64,000 bases of DNA, taken from positions 2,542,001 through 2,606,000 of the forward strand of contig CAJQUN010000061.1 of the NCBI GenBank assembly GCA_907163345.1. Reading direction: 5' to 3'. The position numbers were made by a program, and so were the translations under genes. Shown one piece after another: positions 11,196-22,753 of this stretch. The stretch is from Haberlea rhodopensis (lineage: Eukaryota > Streptophyta > Magnoliopsida > Lamiales > Gesneriaceae). Positions within the stretch are counted from its first letter, which is position 1. Every line of letters begins with the position of its first letter. The notes under the pieces were generated by a model that searched no databases, had not been told where the DNA came from, and saw nothing but the letters and a program-made list of their open reading frames with translations.

Positions 11196-11760
11196 ATGTT
11201 AGGAAGATATCAGAGTAATCCAGGTATGTACCACTGGAGATCTGCAAAGAAAGTAATGAGGTACCTTAAGGGGACAAAATATTACATCATTATGTATAGA
11301 CGGACTGATAATCTCGAAGTGGTTGGTTACTCTGATTCAGACTTTGATGGCTCTGTATATTCACGGAAATCAATATCATGATACATCTTTATGTTTGTTG
11401 GTGGAGCTGTATCTTGGATAAGCGCAAAGCAGACCTAGACTGCTACTTCCACTATGGAGGCTGAATTCGAATCTTGTTTTGAGGCTACATCGCATGGTGT
11501 ATGGATGAAGAGTTTAATTTATGAACTTAGAGTCGTTGATTCGATCTCTAGGCATTTGAAAATGTATTGTGATAGTTCGGCTGTAGTTTTTATGGCTAAG
11601 AATAATAAAAGTGGTAGTCGAAGCAAGCATACCGACATCAAGTATCTGGCCATAAGGGAACATGTTAAAGATAAAACCGTGGTTATTGAACACGTTAGTA
11701 CCGAATTTGTAATGCCTCGATATGGCTCATACTTGTCTACCATGATTATTGTGTAATTAT
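11196..11760 (+). pseudogene. Copia RNase H remnant
   Basis: MRYLKGTKYYIIMYRR and VGYSDSDFDGSVYSRKSIS give the first RNase H strand with its acidic residue. After a stop at 11379, MEAEFESCFEATSHGVWMKS and MYCDSSAVVFMAKNN carry the Glu and second Asp. KHTDIKYLAIREHV is the His-helix. The C-terminus is frameshifted near 11715, so the usual end is not readable. Confidence 0.9.
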
Positions 11761-11879
11761 GAAATACTTACAGTATGACGTAGCCTCAATTTTTGGGTTA
11801 AACCGAGTATGATTAGTTGACATATGATTGGAATGGACTAAACATAGGTGGACGTAATGAATGGATGTAAAGTATTGGT

Positions 11880-13704
11880 ACATGTGTTATTGACAAGAGA
11901 CCTCATGTGCATCTTATATGAAGTCTGGTATGGGAAAATATGTGCCTAAATGAAATGGAACACAACTATATAGAGTTGGTATGACACATGTGTGATTTAG
12001 GCAATTGATATGGTTGTGTTAGATGAATTTATGAGTTATACATGGTGTAGTACCTCTACATAGAAGGCATGACTTTGAAACATCATAGGACACATGGAAT
12101 TAGTATGACATGAGTGTTGGATACAATATATATAAACACAAAATGTGATGAAAAATACATACAAAACACCATAACTCACCTACAAAAGCTCTACACATGC
12201 TCTCTTGTACCTTTCTTTTCTTTGCTTGGTTCTTGCTAGGAATCATGTTCAAAATGAAGTATGTGGTAATGATAAGTTGCATGAGCTACTTTTATGTAGT
12301 TAGTTGGTGTATAACTTAATTATGATTCTTTATATGCAATTCAAGAAGCATGTGATTTGTCTGAAGGAAGATTGAAGTTATATGTTGTTGAATTCAATGA
12401 CCTAAGTTGTAATCTTCTGAAAATATGTATCTATCATGAGTAAATGATGTTTTATGAATTTTTGATGGTAAATTATGACATGAGGAATTGGAACAATGAA
12501 GATAGACATAAAAATCGCCATCTCTGAATTTTACAGAGCATAGCGATCGATCGCTAGGAGTATAGTGATCGATCGCTCAAAGCGAAAGTGTTTAGCGATC
12601 GATCGCTAACGAATACCGATCGATCACTAGAGGGCAGTAATATTTTGTGAAAATTGGACTTAAATAGCGATCAATCCCTAGCAACAACAGATCGATCGCT
12701 CGGGTAATAAAAATTGAAGCGATCAAACGCTAGAAACGACCGATCGATCGCTAAGATGAATTTTTTGAAAATGTTATATTTTCTGGAAAGATTGATGGTG
12801 AAGCCTATTTTAACATGCTATATTGTTGATATTTATGTAGCACCATCACATGGGACATGACAGAGAGGAGGTTAATCATTGACGCCTACCCTTATATACG
12901 TCGTACATCACAACATGTACGTGTTGACCTACGAGTATTGATATTCAATTGTGTTTCTTCTATATGATGATATGATGATGATATCTTGTTTAGTAAGATA
13001 TTGGTGTTGTAATTCACGATGCTGTTGAGGCATAGATGATTGTGAATCTCATATGTGATTGGTGTTGTGAAGCATGATGCTGTTGAGGCATTTGATTAGT
13101 TTTATGATTATTCTATATCGTTGATGCCATGTGAGAGGTGTACTATTGTTGGGCATATGCTTTGGCATGAGAGGTATGCTCTTTGTTGGGCATATGTTTT
13201 GACTGATATATTGATATTGTATGATGATGAGATCGTTGATGTCATGTGAGAGGTATTCCATTATTGGGCATATGCTATTGCAGTTTCTATATGTTGTTGA
13301 GGTATCTAGTTAATGCCATGATAGGTATGCTCTTGTTGTGCATATTCTTTGGCTGTTATAACGTGTGAGGACAAAAAATGTGATATGTGCTGCTAATATG
13401 GGATGTGAAGGCTGAGCCACTGACATATTACTCTAAGAGACATATCATATCAGTCCCGTTATAACATGGTATTGACTGAAATGTGTGATGACATATTGAG
13501 CATGTATATTGTGTTTTGAGGTATGTACAGGGGGTAGGCACAGGAACAACCAGGAATGAGTATTATAGATGCATGAAATTACAGGAAGTTGTTTATCCAA
13601 TTTTTATGCATTATATTGATGTTGAATTATAAACATCATTTTGATATACTCATGTGTTATGTGGTTGTTCTGTAGGGACTCATAGCTGGGGAAAGCTGGA
13701 TTGT
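11880..13704 (+). repeat. Old Tekay-like element: 5' LTR, first part (start uncertain)
   Basis: From about 11970 on it matches 38647-40410 at roughly nine of ten bases and is more distantly related to the solo LTR at 42652-44158. The LTR continues after the Athila-like insertion at 22520-22737, where it meets a primer-binding site. The left boundary is not visible. By analogy with the solo LTR it should lie about 730 bp before the first palindrome, near 11.8 kb. Confidence 0.7.
12543..12752. repeat. Phased palindrome array, old Tekay-like 5' LTR
   Basis: Eight sites, many of the form GCGATCGATCGCTA. Left half-sites end at 12548, 12570, 12600, 12621, 12672, 12693, 12724 and 12745. Spacings are 22, 30, 21, 51, 21, 31 and 21 bp, giving four pairs. 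Confidence 0.88.
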
Positions 13705-15144
13705 TGATCACTATTATTTTAAACAATATTTCCAGTGTAGCGATTGTGTACTGCAAGTGCGCGGTGTCAAGTTTTAGTATAATGATATTAAAAGTATGAG
13801 TGTCGAACCCACGAGGGCTAGAAAATAATTACCAAATTCAACTAGTTTAACTATATTTAGCCTACGAATATTAGTGATGATTAATTAACTAAATTGACTA
13901 ATGACACAAAATTCAACCCAACAAGTAGTAAAGAGAATATAATCAGTAGAGACAATTATCAAGACTTTCGGTTCACCCATGCAATCCCCCACAATTCACC
14001 TATAGTTAAGAATTAAAGTCAAACGTTCTAAAGTGACGAGTTTTCCTAATGCACTTGTTATACTTTGGTCCAGTTATAACAAGTCTAATACTAAGATGCA
14101 ACAAGGCAATGGTCATTCACTTATTTAACACTCAATATTGTATGTCGATTTATGAAAACTTGTATCCTTCGATTTTGGTAAATCTATTGCTATCACACAT
14201 GTATTTGACTTTATCTTTTGATCTTATTCTGAAATCCACGGTTTAATTTACTATATCGTATAGCAATCTCCTATGGTCAATTCAATCGCAATAAATAATC
14301 AATCAAGAATGATTAATCCATTGAAAGTATGAACAACAATAAATTAAACTCAAAGAATTGTAAGAATCAATCAAAACTTAATTAAAGTTGTGGGTTCAAA
14401 ACATGGGATCCCCTAAGTTTTGATAACAAACCTAGCCAACAATCTCCATCAAATAACAATGTATTAAATTGTTTTTCAACATTCTAAATATCAAATCTAA
14501 TGAAAATATAGAACTAGAGTTAGAAATACGGAAATAACAAGAGGCGTTGACTCCTTGCGTTGCTCCGTCGTCCCGTCTCTTCCGATGCGTCTCCTCTTCA
14601 GTGGTTTGATTGTATGGATGGTGGTAGAGGTTTGAGAGGGTGTGGAGGCTTTGTTGTAGGGTTTAGTTATGAGCCAAAAGTCTCTATTTTCGTCCAAAAC
14701 CCACATGATACAGTGGTGGAGGAGTTTTCATAATTTAGGACACAAAATATCCATCAAGGAAACAAAATCTCAAATTTTTTTCGGGCTTGGCGATCGATCG
14801 GTAAGAAGCGACGATCGATCGGTAAATGTTTCTGAGGCGATCGATCGGTAGGAACTGGCGATCGATCTCAAAAATCTTCTGGTCAGCGGCGATCGATCGG
14901 TAGTAACTGGCGAACGATCGCGAATTCTAAAATTTCACAAATTTGCGACTTCGTCCTCCTTTTTCGTGTTTGCTAGGTTTGGTCATTTTTCATCATTTTA
15001 AGCTTAATTCCTCCACTTTTATGCATTTGAACCTGAATTCCTGAAATATACAAATATATACCAAAAAGCGTAATATTTTCCATGAATCACTACAAAAACA
15101 CCCCTAATCTTATATCAAAATAAGTATAAAAATCACACTTATCA
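13705..15144 (-). repeat. 3' LTR of Athila-like element 2
   Basis: 1,440 bp, matching 21178-22519 apart from indels. A segment around 14270-14340 is absent from the right copy. The first 660 bp also match 40411-41073. The purine tract follows directly at 15145. Confidence 0.9.
14789..14922. repeat. Phased palindrome array, element 2 left LTR
   Basis: Six sites. Left half-sites end at 14795, 14816, 14842, 14863, 14894 and 14915. Spacings are 21, 26, 21, 31 and 21 bp, giving three pairs of exactly 21 bp. Confidence 0.88.
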
Positions 15145-15162
15145 ACTTCCCCAAACTTAAAC
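15145..15162 (-). other. Polypurine tract of Athila-like element 2
   Basis: The minus strand reads AAGTTTAAGTTTGGGGAAGT directly at the LTR start TGATAAGTG. The position next to the LTR supports the minus orientation. Confidence 0.7.
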
Positions 15163-16673
15163 TTGATCTTCTCGAGCAAGAAATAAGATCAAAATGTAGA
15201 GTTCAATATTGATAATTCAAATAAACCAATTCGCAGTCAATCAATTAACTCAGACATCTCACTTACAAACAAGAGTCAATTAAACATGTTCAACATGTTG
15301 TGTTTTCTCCTATATCGAGCAACATGTCTCCAAATCAGAACGTGCGTGTGTACTATTGTCATTTTCAAGTTCCATGTAAATTTCATAGATCAAATCATGC
15401 TAGTTAATGAAAAGTAAGATTATCGTTGAGCATTTCATATGCCTATTTTCAAACAACTTCTCCACTAATGTAGTCACTCCCTCAACTTGGATCAATTGGT
15501 CTTTTCAAGCTTGTAATGTTAGGGCCTAGGTGTTTGGCTTCAAAGAAAAGATAGGATAGTACACAGAAGAGAGTATAAGCATGTAATGTTCAAAATTTTA
15601 ACACAAATTGAGCTTCTCTTCTTTTTCTTCTATAGCCTTGGCCACTTTGGGTCTTAATTAGATTTATTTTAGTTTTCTTTTCTTTTCTCATTCATCAATA
15701 TTTCAACAATAGCTCATCAAAATATACCAATTTCATGTGCATCTAATGAGATTAATTATACTCCCTTTAGGTAATGATAATTTTTTTTTTCAATTTAGGT
15801 CATAATGGTGGGTATAATGAGTTGCCAAAGAAATTTGTTGAATGAGGGCTATAGTATGTTAAAAATACTCCATTTTTTCAATTAGGCTCAAAATGGGACA
15901 CTAGAGATTGATATATATCATGGTAAGATTGAAAGGCTCAAACGGTCCAAAGATCGCCTGAATCATTTCCAAGTCAAGTTCATAACTATAAAATTTCGAC
16001 TCAAAGTGTCATCATCAAATATGTTCTAATGTACTCTAAGATGCTCAAAACAATTCATCAAGTTTACAAAGGTTATCTCCAGATGCAATTCCCAAGATTA
16101 TGACTCAAATGTGCTCAAAATATCATTAATCTTCGACATGCTAACTCAACACGAGATATTCACAACAATTCTTAAAAAAACCAAAACTCAAGTTGACATG
16201 CATAGTGAGATTAATATCCTCATGGAATAGAGCCAATACTATGGTTCCTTCTTTTCTCTCTAATTGAACCCGTTTTCAAGAAATTTTTTTGTTGGTGCTC
16301 AAAGAACGGTACAATTCTAAAGAAAAAGTATGACACAATAATGCATTCCCCAAACTTTCATGCATTGCCCTCAATATAATAATCATGGAAAACAAGACAA
16401 AGCATTTACCTTTTACAACGACCATCAGTGATCGTTGTCCAATTCATCATCAGCTCATGGGGTATAGTGTTGGAAAACATGACAGCGCATTGAGTCTCTC
16501 ACCTCAATCAAAATCAAAATAAAAAAAGAAACACAAAACAAAGACAAACCAAAACAAAGCTAAGGATAAGAAAAAGTTCTAGATTTATAGTCTCAAGCTG
16601 GACTTTTTACCGTGTAAGCTCAATTGCCGCAAGGGGCAGTGGGGGATGATTTCCCATCATCCTTGTGGTAATG
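15163..16673 (-). other. Non-coding 3' interior of Athila-like element 2
   Basis: About 1.5 kb of AT-rich sequence with no recognisable domain on either strand. As in element 1, it lies between the gag end and the purine tract, where polymerase genes would be in a complete element. The matching layout in two different families suggests a shared non-autonomous design. Confidence 0.55.
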
Positions 16674-17031
16674 TCATAAACACTTATCTTTGTCGCGTGG
16701 TTGATCCTCTTCTTGCTTGATGTCCGCCTCACCTTTTAATTCAACTTGTACATCCTTCTTCTTAGAGACCTCCTTTCCGCTCCTCAATGTGATGGCATGG
16801 ACTTGCTCCCTAGGATTCTTTTCAGTGTCACTAGGTAATGAACCTTGTGCTCGCCCGGATAGGATGTTTGCTAACTGTCCCACTTGGACTTCCAAGTTCT
16901 TTATCGACGCCTCGTGATTGGTCATCACTGTTTCAGCCGATGATATAAACTTGGTTAACAGTTCCTCCATGATTGGCTTTGGTGCATACCCGGTGGTGGT
17001 TGGAGATAGTTCCTCGGCCCTGGATTGTACG
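16674..17031 (-). pseudogene. Athila-type gag C-terminal part (element 2)
   Basis: MEELLTKFISSAETVMTNHE, then VQVGQLANILSGRAQGSLPS and NPREQVHAITLRSGKEV, is the standard tail of Athila gag before the protease. It is followed by an acidic Lys/Glu-rich end and a stop. The gag body is at 19994-20908, and the two parts are separated by the hAT transposon with duplicated ATTGTACG. Confidence 0.85.
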
Positions 17032-19985
17032 TAGGGGTGCTTATCGGGCCGGTCAAACCAAACCCAGCCCGAAACCGAACCGGTTAGTCAAGTTTCGGAA
17101 CCGAAACCGGACTAACCGATCCGGGGAGGTTCTAGGGATCCAAACCGTAGCACCACTGGTTCCGGTGCTATCGGTTTGGATTCGATTCCGGAACGAAACC
17201 GGTAGTTTAGAAAAAAAAACTGAAATGTCAGCAAGGCAACGGCTATAAATTCGTTGCCTTGCTGAACATTGGCAATGGCTCTTTAGCCATTGCCAACGTT
17301 CAGTTTTTATTTTTACTTTTTATTTTTTTTAAAAAACTATAAATATATGTGTTGTGCCTTGTAATTCTCCACAATTCATTCTTGCAAAGATGTATACTTC
17401 ATCTCATATTTTTCTCTCCATTTTGTTATCTACAATTTACTTATAGAATAATGACATCTTCATCTAGCAGAGGCGCTGGTCGTAGCCAGGGTCGCAGTCG
17501 GGGTCTCATCCCGATTTGTCTATCACTGAGTTCATCTTCGGCAATGAATTTTTCTTTGCCAATTCCTGTGTTAAATGAAAGTTATAATTTTTTTGCCGAC
17601 CTCAATGTTGGTTGTTCCTCTATGAACGTCGAACCACAACAACCCAAACAACCTGCCGAACCTCCTGCTGCCCAAGAGAGACAACAACTGGAGTCATTCA
17701 GAGCCACTACAGCAACGAGTAGACAACCGACTTGTGCCAAAAGAAGTAAGATATGAGATCACTTTGAACTCGCTCAAAAAGAAGGTACTAATGAATCTGT
17801 TGCAATATGTAAATTATGTAAGATACAATATTCATATAAAGCTGGTGGTTCCAGTGGAGGCACCAGAACATTTAAAAAATACTTAGTAAAAAAACATAAT
17901 TTTGACGAGACAACGTTACAACCATTAGGTCGAGAAGCAACACAAGCACAAATTAATGTTCTCACTGGCACGACTTTTATTTTAACTGCTAAAATTAACC
18001 GTAGGTCACTTGTTAGATATGTGATTAGATGTGAACTACCTTTTATACAAGCTGAACATGCTGGTTTTATTGCATTTGTTTCAGTCTATACAACCCATGT
18101 TTAAACATATTTCTAGGCACACACTAAAAAGAAATTGTATGGACTTATTTGTTGAATATAGAAATACATTGTTTCAACATCTTTCTAGTTTGCCTTTAGG
18201 GTTATCTTAACAACCGATATTTGGACAAATGTAAATTCGGATTCATATATTGTTGTCACTTGTCATTGGATTGATGATAATTGGTGTATGCAAAAAAGAT
18301 TGTCTTTAGATGAGTTAGATTGTGCACATACTGGTTATGTAATTGCTAAATATGTATTCAACACTTGTAGACATTATGGAATTCAGGATAAGATATTTTC
18401 AATCACATTAGACAACGCTGTGAATAACAATGTTGTGATGCGTGTTTAAAGATCTATCTGAAACCAATGCTTGATGATGCTTTTTTTTTTTCATGTTAGA
18501 TGTGCATGTCATGTGATTAATTTGGCTATTAAAGTTGGTTATGAGGACAATCACTCAGCATGTATTGAGAATATGAAATACTGCGCTAAATAGTTACGCG
18601 CGAGCCATGTTAAGCGTGACTTGAAACAATTATATTTATCTAATGGTTTAAAGCATCTTCTTTTTTCCATCACCAATAGAAACTAGGTGGAATTCGTTGT
18701 ACAATATGTTGAATGATATATTACCTTACAAAGATAACTCCATTTTATAATTCATATTAAATGCCTGATAGCGATGAAAGTATATATTTGACTAATGAGG
18801 ATTGAGAATTTGTTGAAAATTGTGTATCATTGTTAGGTAATTTCAAAGAAGCGGCGGAACGCTTCTCCGGTGTTACTTATACAACTTCAAATTTATTTTC
18901 TTCCTTTAGTATTTAACATGTTTGATAAGTTTTATAGAATTTAGAGATGACTATGACTTGCATGATTTTGTCAGTGCAATGGAAACTAAATTTAAAAAAT
19001 ATTGGGAACAAATCCCACACGTGCACTGCATTGCAACATTGCTAGATCCTAGTCAATGTTTATCTTCATTTGAGATATTTTTTGAATATTATCCTAATTT
19101 TTTGGGGAAGGTTGTTGATGATCAAAAGACGTCTTCAATGCAATCTCTCCAAAATATGTTTCAATTGTATTAGAATCAACAGGCAAGTGAATCATCGCAA
19201 CAAAAAGCTGTTGAAGAACAACCCCAAGCTCAATCTAAAGGTGGGGGCATCAATTTGCTTATGATGCTGGGCAGGAAAAAACTTAAGGGAAAAGAACCTT
19301 CTACTACCACGTCAACTGAGTTGCAAATTTATCTGAATTATCAATTTCTAACGGAAGACAACTTCGATGTCTTACAATGGTGGAAGACAAATGCAGCACA
19401 ATTCCCTATCTTAGCCAAAATGGCTAGAGTTGTGTATGTGGTACAAGCTTCAAGCGTCGCTTCTGAATCGGTATTCTCAACATGTGGCCGAATTATTGGA
19501 GAATACAGAAGTAGTCTATATGCTGATTCGTTATGCATGCTCACATTACTTAAAGATTGGTTTGAAGCAGAATGTAAGAATAGAAGAGATGGGGCGGTTG
19601 ATGAATTCATAAATTATTATGAGCAAGAAGAAGAGAACACCAAAATAATACTTATCAATTATGAATAGTGCTCAATAGTAATATTTTTTTATTTAGATTT
19701 TCAATTGTCATCTCTTTACAATTATTTGTATGCATTTATATTAAGAAATGAAGAAGAAATATATTGAATTTGTGATGAATAGTGGGGAAACATTTACAAC
19801 ATCAAAAAAATAAAAAATTTCAAAAACAATTCAAAAAAAAAAAACGATCGGACCTGATCGATCCGGAACCAGTTGGAACCGAAATCGGATCCGATCTGGT
19901 TCCTTAACGGACCAAACCGGGTCTGTCCTTAACGGATCCAGAACAGGCCATTCCGGACCGGTCCGATCCGTTAAGCACCCCTAAA
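17032..19985 (+). mobile_element. hAT transposon with decayed transposase
   Basis: The termini TAGGGGTGCTTA and TAAGCACCCCTA are inverted repeats, followed by GC-rich subterminal GGACCGG/CCGGTCC motifs on both sides. The flanking 8-bp duplication is ATTGTACG (17024-17031) versus TTTGTACG (19986-19993), one mismatch. It carries a plus-strand hAT transposase with BED finger and dimerisation domain. It disrupts the gag of Athila-like element 2 and is therefore younger than it. Confidence 0.92.
17451..19668 (+). pseudogene. hAT transposase (BED finger and C-terminal dimerisation domain), broken
   Basis: The likely start is ATG 17451 (MTSSSSRGAGRSQG), because the upstream part of the open frame is unlike hAT proteins. 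The first frame stops at 17754-17756, where KRSKI is followed by TGA at the position of an expected Trp. The BED zinc finger then reads CKLCKIQYSYK with His-His about 25 residues later (17800-17900). The catalytic core around 18000-18900 has several frameshifts. The C-terminal hAT domain is well preserved at 19255-19668: VVYVVQASSVASESVFSTCG and LCMLTLLKDWF. It catalyses cut-and-paste transposition in intact relatives and is inactive here. Confidence 0.88.
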
Positions 19986-19993
19986 TTTGTACG

Positions 19994-20908
19994 CATTCGA
20001 TTAAGGGTAGGTCTGTTGTGGTCGGTTCCCTACAAAGTTAACAACTTCATTAGTTGTAACGAAATGGTTACCTACTTAGCATTCCGTGCTCGGATCTCCT
20101 CCTTGACAAAGCTCGCATGTAAACAGTTTGAACTTGCATTGCATGAATGCTAAAACTGTCAATCTTCTTATTCAGCGCTTCCAACTGGGTAGCTAGGGCA
20201 GTGAATTCATTCACTTGATGCAATCCGCCTTGATTCTTTGGCATGTTCCTTTCGGACTGCCATTGACAACTATTAGCAGCCTCTCATCCAACAGCGTATA
20301 AGCCTTCTCGGGCGTCTTATTCATCACAGTACCTCCTGATGTTGCATCAATCATAGAGCGGTTATCAGCAAATAAACCATTCTAAAACGTTTGTACCTAC
20401 AGCCAGATAGGGAGGCCATGATGTGGGCATCTCCGCAGTAGATCCTTGAAGCCCTCCCAAGCCTCATACAATGTCTCCGGATCGTATTGGCAAAAGTTGT
20501 GATGTCATTGCGCATCTTGGCCGTCTTGGATGGTGGAAAGAATTTTGACAAGAACATTTGTGACATCTCATCCCACGTAGTAATCGAACCTGCAGGCAAC
20601 GATTGTAACCAAGATTTAGCTTTATCACGTAAAGAAAATGGAAACAAACGTAACAAGATGTCGTCGTCAGTAACACCATTATGTTTAAAGGTATCACAAA
20701 TCTCCAAGAAGTTGGAGATGTGGGCGTTGGGATCATCAGTAGCTGCTCCCCCAAACTGGACCGAATGTTGGATCATATGTATGACAAAAGGCTTGATCTC
20801 AAAATTGTTAGCCTGGATAGTCGGTCTTGTGAAGCTAGACAGTGATCCATGGAATGAAGGGTGGGCGTAGTCCATGAGTGATCTCAACTGGTAGTACTGG
20901 AATCTCAT
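19994..20908 (-). pseudogene. Athila-type gag body (element 2)
   Basis: The minus frame from 20908 gives FEIKPFVIHMIQHSVQFGGA, HISNFLEICDTFKHNGVTDD, LRLFPFSLRDKAKSWLQSLP and SQMFLSKFFPPSKTAKMRND, the retrotransposon gag core. After a frameshift at about 20460, ATSGGTVMNKTPEKAY, a decayed linker and a knuckle-like CELCQGGDPSTEC follow at 20090-20340. The hAT insertion then interrupts the gene. The upstream minus frame at 20911-21099 reads into FDPEIERIL, the N-terminal Athila motif. Confidence 0.85.
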
Positions 20909-21152
20909 CGTTATTCGCCATTGGTGCTCTTGAGTGCCTTAGCCTCCTTTGACAAGATGCGTTCGATCTCGGGGTCAAAAGGCTCAAGTATAGGCTTGCT
21001 ACTCCTTAGCATGCACCAAGAGATAACAACCTGTAAAGATCCACACAAGAAACAAACAGTAGAATGGTAGAGACAGGGAAGAAAAAAATCAAAAATCAAA
21101 CAAAAATGACTAAATTACAGTAAACTAATCTCATCTGATATTATTAAAATTA

Positions 21153-21171
21153 GTCCCGCGCAACGGTGCCA
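21153..21171 (-). other. Primer-binding site, tRNA-Asp type (element 2)
   Basis: The minus strand reads TGGCACCGTTGCGCGGGAC six bases inside the 5' LTR. It resembles the tRNA-Asp site of element 1, with an extra base in the run after GTTGC. Confidence 0.75.
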
Positions 21172-21177
21172 AAAACT

Positions 21178-22519
21178 TGATCGCTATTATTTTAAACAGT
21201 ATTTGCCAGTATACAGATTGTGTACAACAAGTGCACGGTGTCAAGTTTTAGTATAATGATATTAAAAGTATGAGTGTCGAACCCATGAGGGCTAGAAAAT
21301 AATTACCAAATTCAACTAGTTTAACTAATATTTAGCCTATGAATATTAGTGATGATTAATTAACTAAATTGACTAATGACATGAAATTCAACCCAACAAG
21401 TAGTAAAGATAATATAATCAGTAGAGACAATTATCAAGACTTTCGGTTCACCCATGCAATCCCCCACAATTCGCCTATAGTTAAGAATTAAATTCAAGCT
21501 TTCTAAGGTGACGAGTTTTCCTAATGCACTTGTTATACTTTGGTACAGTTGTAACAAGTCTAATACTAAGATGCAACAAGGCAATGGTCATGCACTTATT
21601 TAACACTCAATATTGTATGTCGATTTATGAAAACTTGTAGCCTCCAATTTTGGTAAATCTATTGTTTGCACACATGTATTTGACTTTATCTTTTGATCTT
21701 AGTCTGAAATCCACGGTTTAATTTACTACATTGTATCACAATAAATTAAACTCAAAGAATTGTAAGAATCAATCAAAACTTAATTAAAATTGTGGGTTCA
21801 AAATATAGGATCCCCTAAGTCTTGACAACAAACCTAGCCAACAATTTTCATCAAATAACAATGTATTAAATTGTTTTTCAACATTCTAAACATCAAAATC
21901 TAATGAAAATATAGAACTAGAAATACAGAAATAACGAGAGACGTTGACTCCTTGCGTTGCTCTGTTGTCCCTTCTCTTCCGATGCGTCTCCTCTTCAATG
22001 GTTTGATGGTAGAGGATCGAGAGGGTTTGGAGGATTTGTTGTAGGGTTTAATTATGAGCCAAAAGTCTCTATTTTCATCCAAAACCCACATGATATAAAT
22101 ATCCAACAAGGAAACAAAATCTCAAAATTTTCGGGCTTGGCGATCTATCGGTAAAAAGCGGCTATCGATCGGTAAATGTTTCTGATTATATTTTTCAAAT
22201 TTCTCAAGAAGCGATCAATTGGTAGGAACTGGTGATCGATCACAAAAATCTTCTGGTCAGCGACGATCGACCGGTAGGAACTGGCGATCGATCCCGAATT
22301 CTAAAATTTCACAAATTTGCGATTTCGTCCCTCATTTTTCATGTTTGGTCAGTTTGGTCCTTTTTCATCATTTTAAGCTTAATTCCTCCACTTTTATGCA
22401 TTTGAACCTGAATTCCTGAAATATACAAATATATACCAAAAATCGTAATATTTTCGAGGAATCACTACAAAAACACCCATAATCTTATATCAAAATAAGT
22501 GTAAAAATCACACTTATCA
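21178..22519 (-). repeat. 5' LTR of Athila-like element 2
   Basis: 1,342 bp with ends TGATCG and TTATCA, next to the primer-binding site on the left and the duplicated ATTGT on the right. It is the partner of 13705-15144. Confidence 0.9.
22139..22296. repeat. Phased palindrome array, element 2 right LTR
   Basis: Six sites, partly decayed. Left half-sites end at 22145, 22166, 22216, 22237, 22267 and 22289. Spacings are 21, 50, 21, 30 and 22 bp. Pair spacing is kept although a stretch between the first and second pair differs from the left LTR. Confidence 0.85.
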
Positions 22520-22737
22520 ATTGTGAGTCTACCTTGTGATGTTAGGAATTAAACTGATCGAGATTGGATAATTTGTGCTATGTAAATGATATACAAGATG
22601 TGATGTATATGAATAATGTAAGCGCAAAATATAGTGAAAATTCTTGATCAGTAGTGATAGGATAATCCTGACAAATAAAGAATGTGAATGACTGAATTGA
22701 ACCTGAAACATGAGGATTAAGGCGACGAGGCCCCGTA
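22520..22737 (+). repeat. Old Tekay-like element: 5' LTR, last part
   Basis: Resumes the LTR interrupted at 13704. Its end, GACGAGGCCCCGTA, corresponds to the end GAGGACCCCACA of the solo LTR at 46941. It is separated by TTAG from the primer-binding site, exactly as in the younger Tekay-like element. Confidence 0.8.
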
Positions 22738-22741
22738 TTAG

Positions 22742-22753
22742 TGGTATCAGAGC
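22742..22753 (+). other. Primer-binding site, initiator tRNA-Met type (old Tekay-like element)
   Basis: TGGTATCAGAGC, complementary to the 3' end of plant initiator tRNA-Met, lies four bases after the LTR end. It gives the plus orientation of the old element. Confidence 0.9.

Larger units (their letters stand above)
1..11760 (+). mobile_element. Decayed Ty1/copia retrotransposon, split by an Athila-like insertion
   Basis: A copia polyprotein can be followed in order on the plus strand. It runs gag (270-690), zinc knuckle (about 632-670), GAG-pre-integrase and integrase core (871-1560), variable linker (2118-2393), reverse transcriptase (10236-11030) and RNase H (11196-11756). The gap at 2394-10230 is a complete later insertion flanked by AACGT, and the reading continues across it. 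Many stops and frameshifts show that the copy is dead. The gag N-terminus is cut at the window edge region, and I found no convincing LTR or polypurine tract at either end. The domain order PR-IN-RT-RH is that of copia. Confidence 0.85.
13705..22519 (-). mobile_element. Athila-like Ty3/gypsy element 2, gag only, nested in an LTR
   Basis: Two LTRs (13705-15144 and 21178-22519) share TGATCA/TTATCA termini, and an exact 5-bp duplication ATTGT lies at 13700-13704 and 22520-22524. Minus orientation follows from the tRNA-Asp type primer site beside the right LTR and the purine tract beside the left LTR. The interior is 6.03 kb, of which 2.95 kb is a later hAT transposon. What remains encodes gag only, so the element is non-autonomous. 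It sits inside the 5' LTR of the older plus-strand Tekay-like element. Confidence 0.9.

Noticed and set aside
17349..17450. Upstream extension of the hAT transposase frame
   Set aside because: The extension is hydrophobic and unlike hAT N-termini. ATG 17451 begins the Ser-rich start typical of the family.
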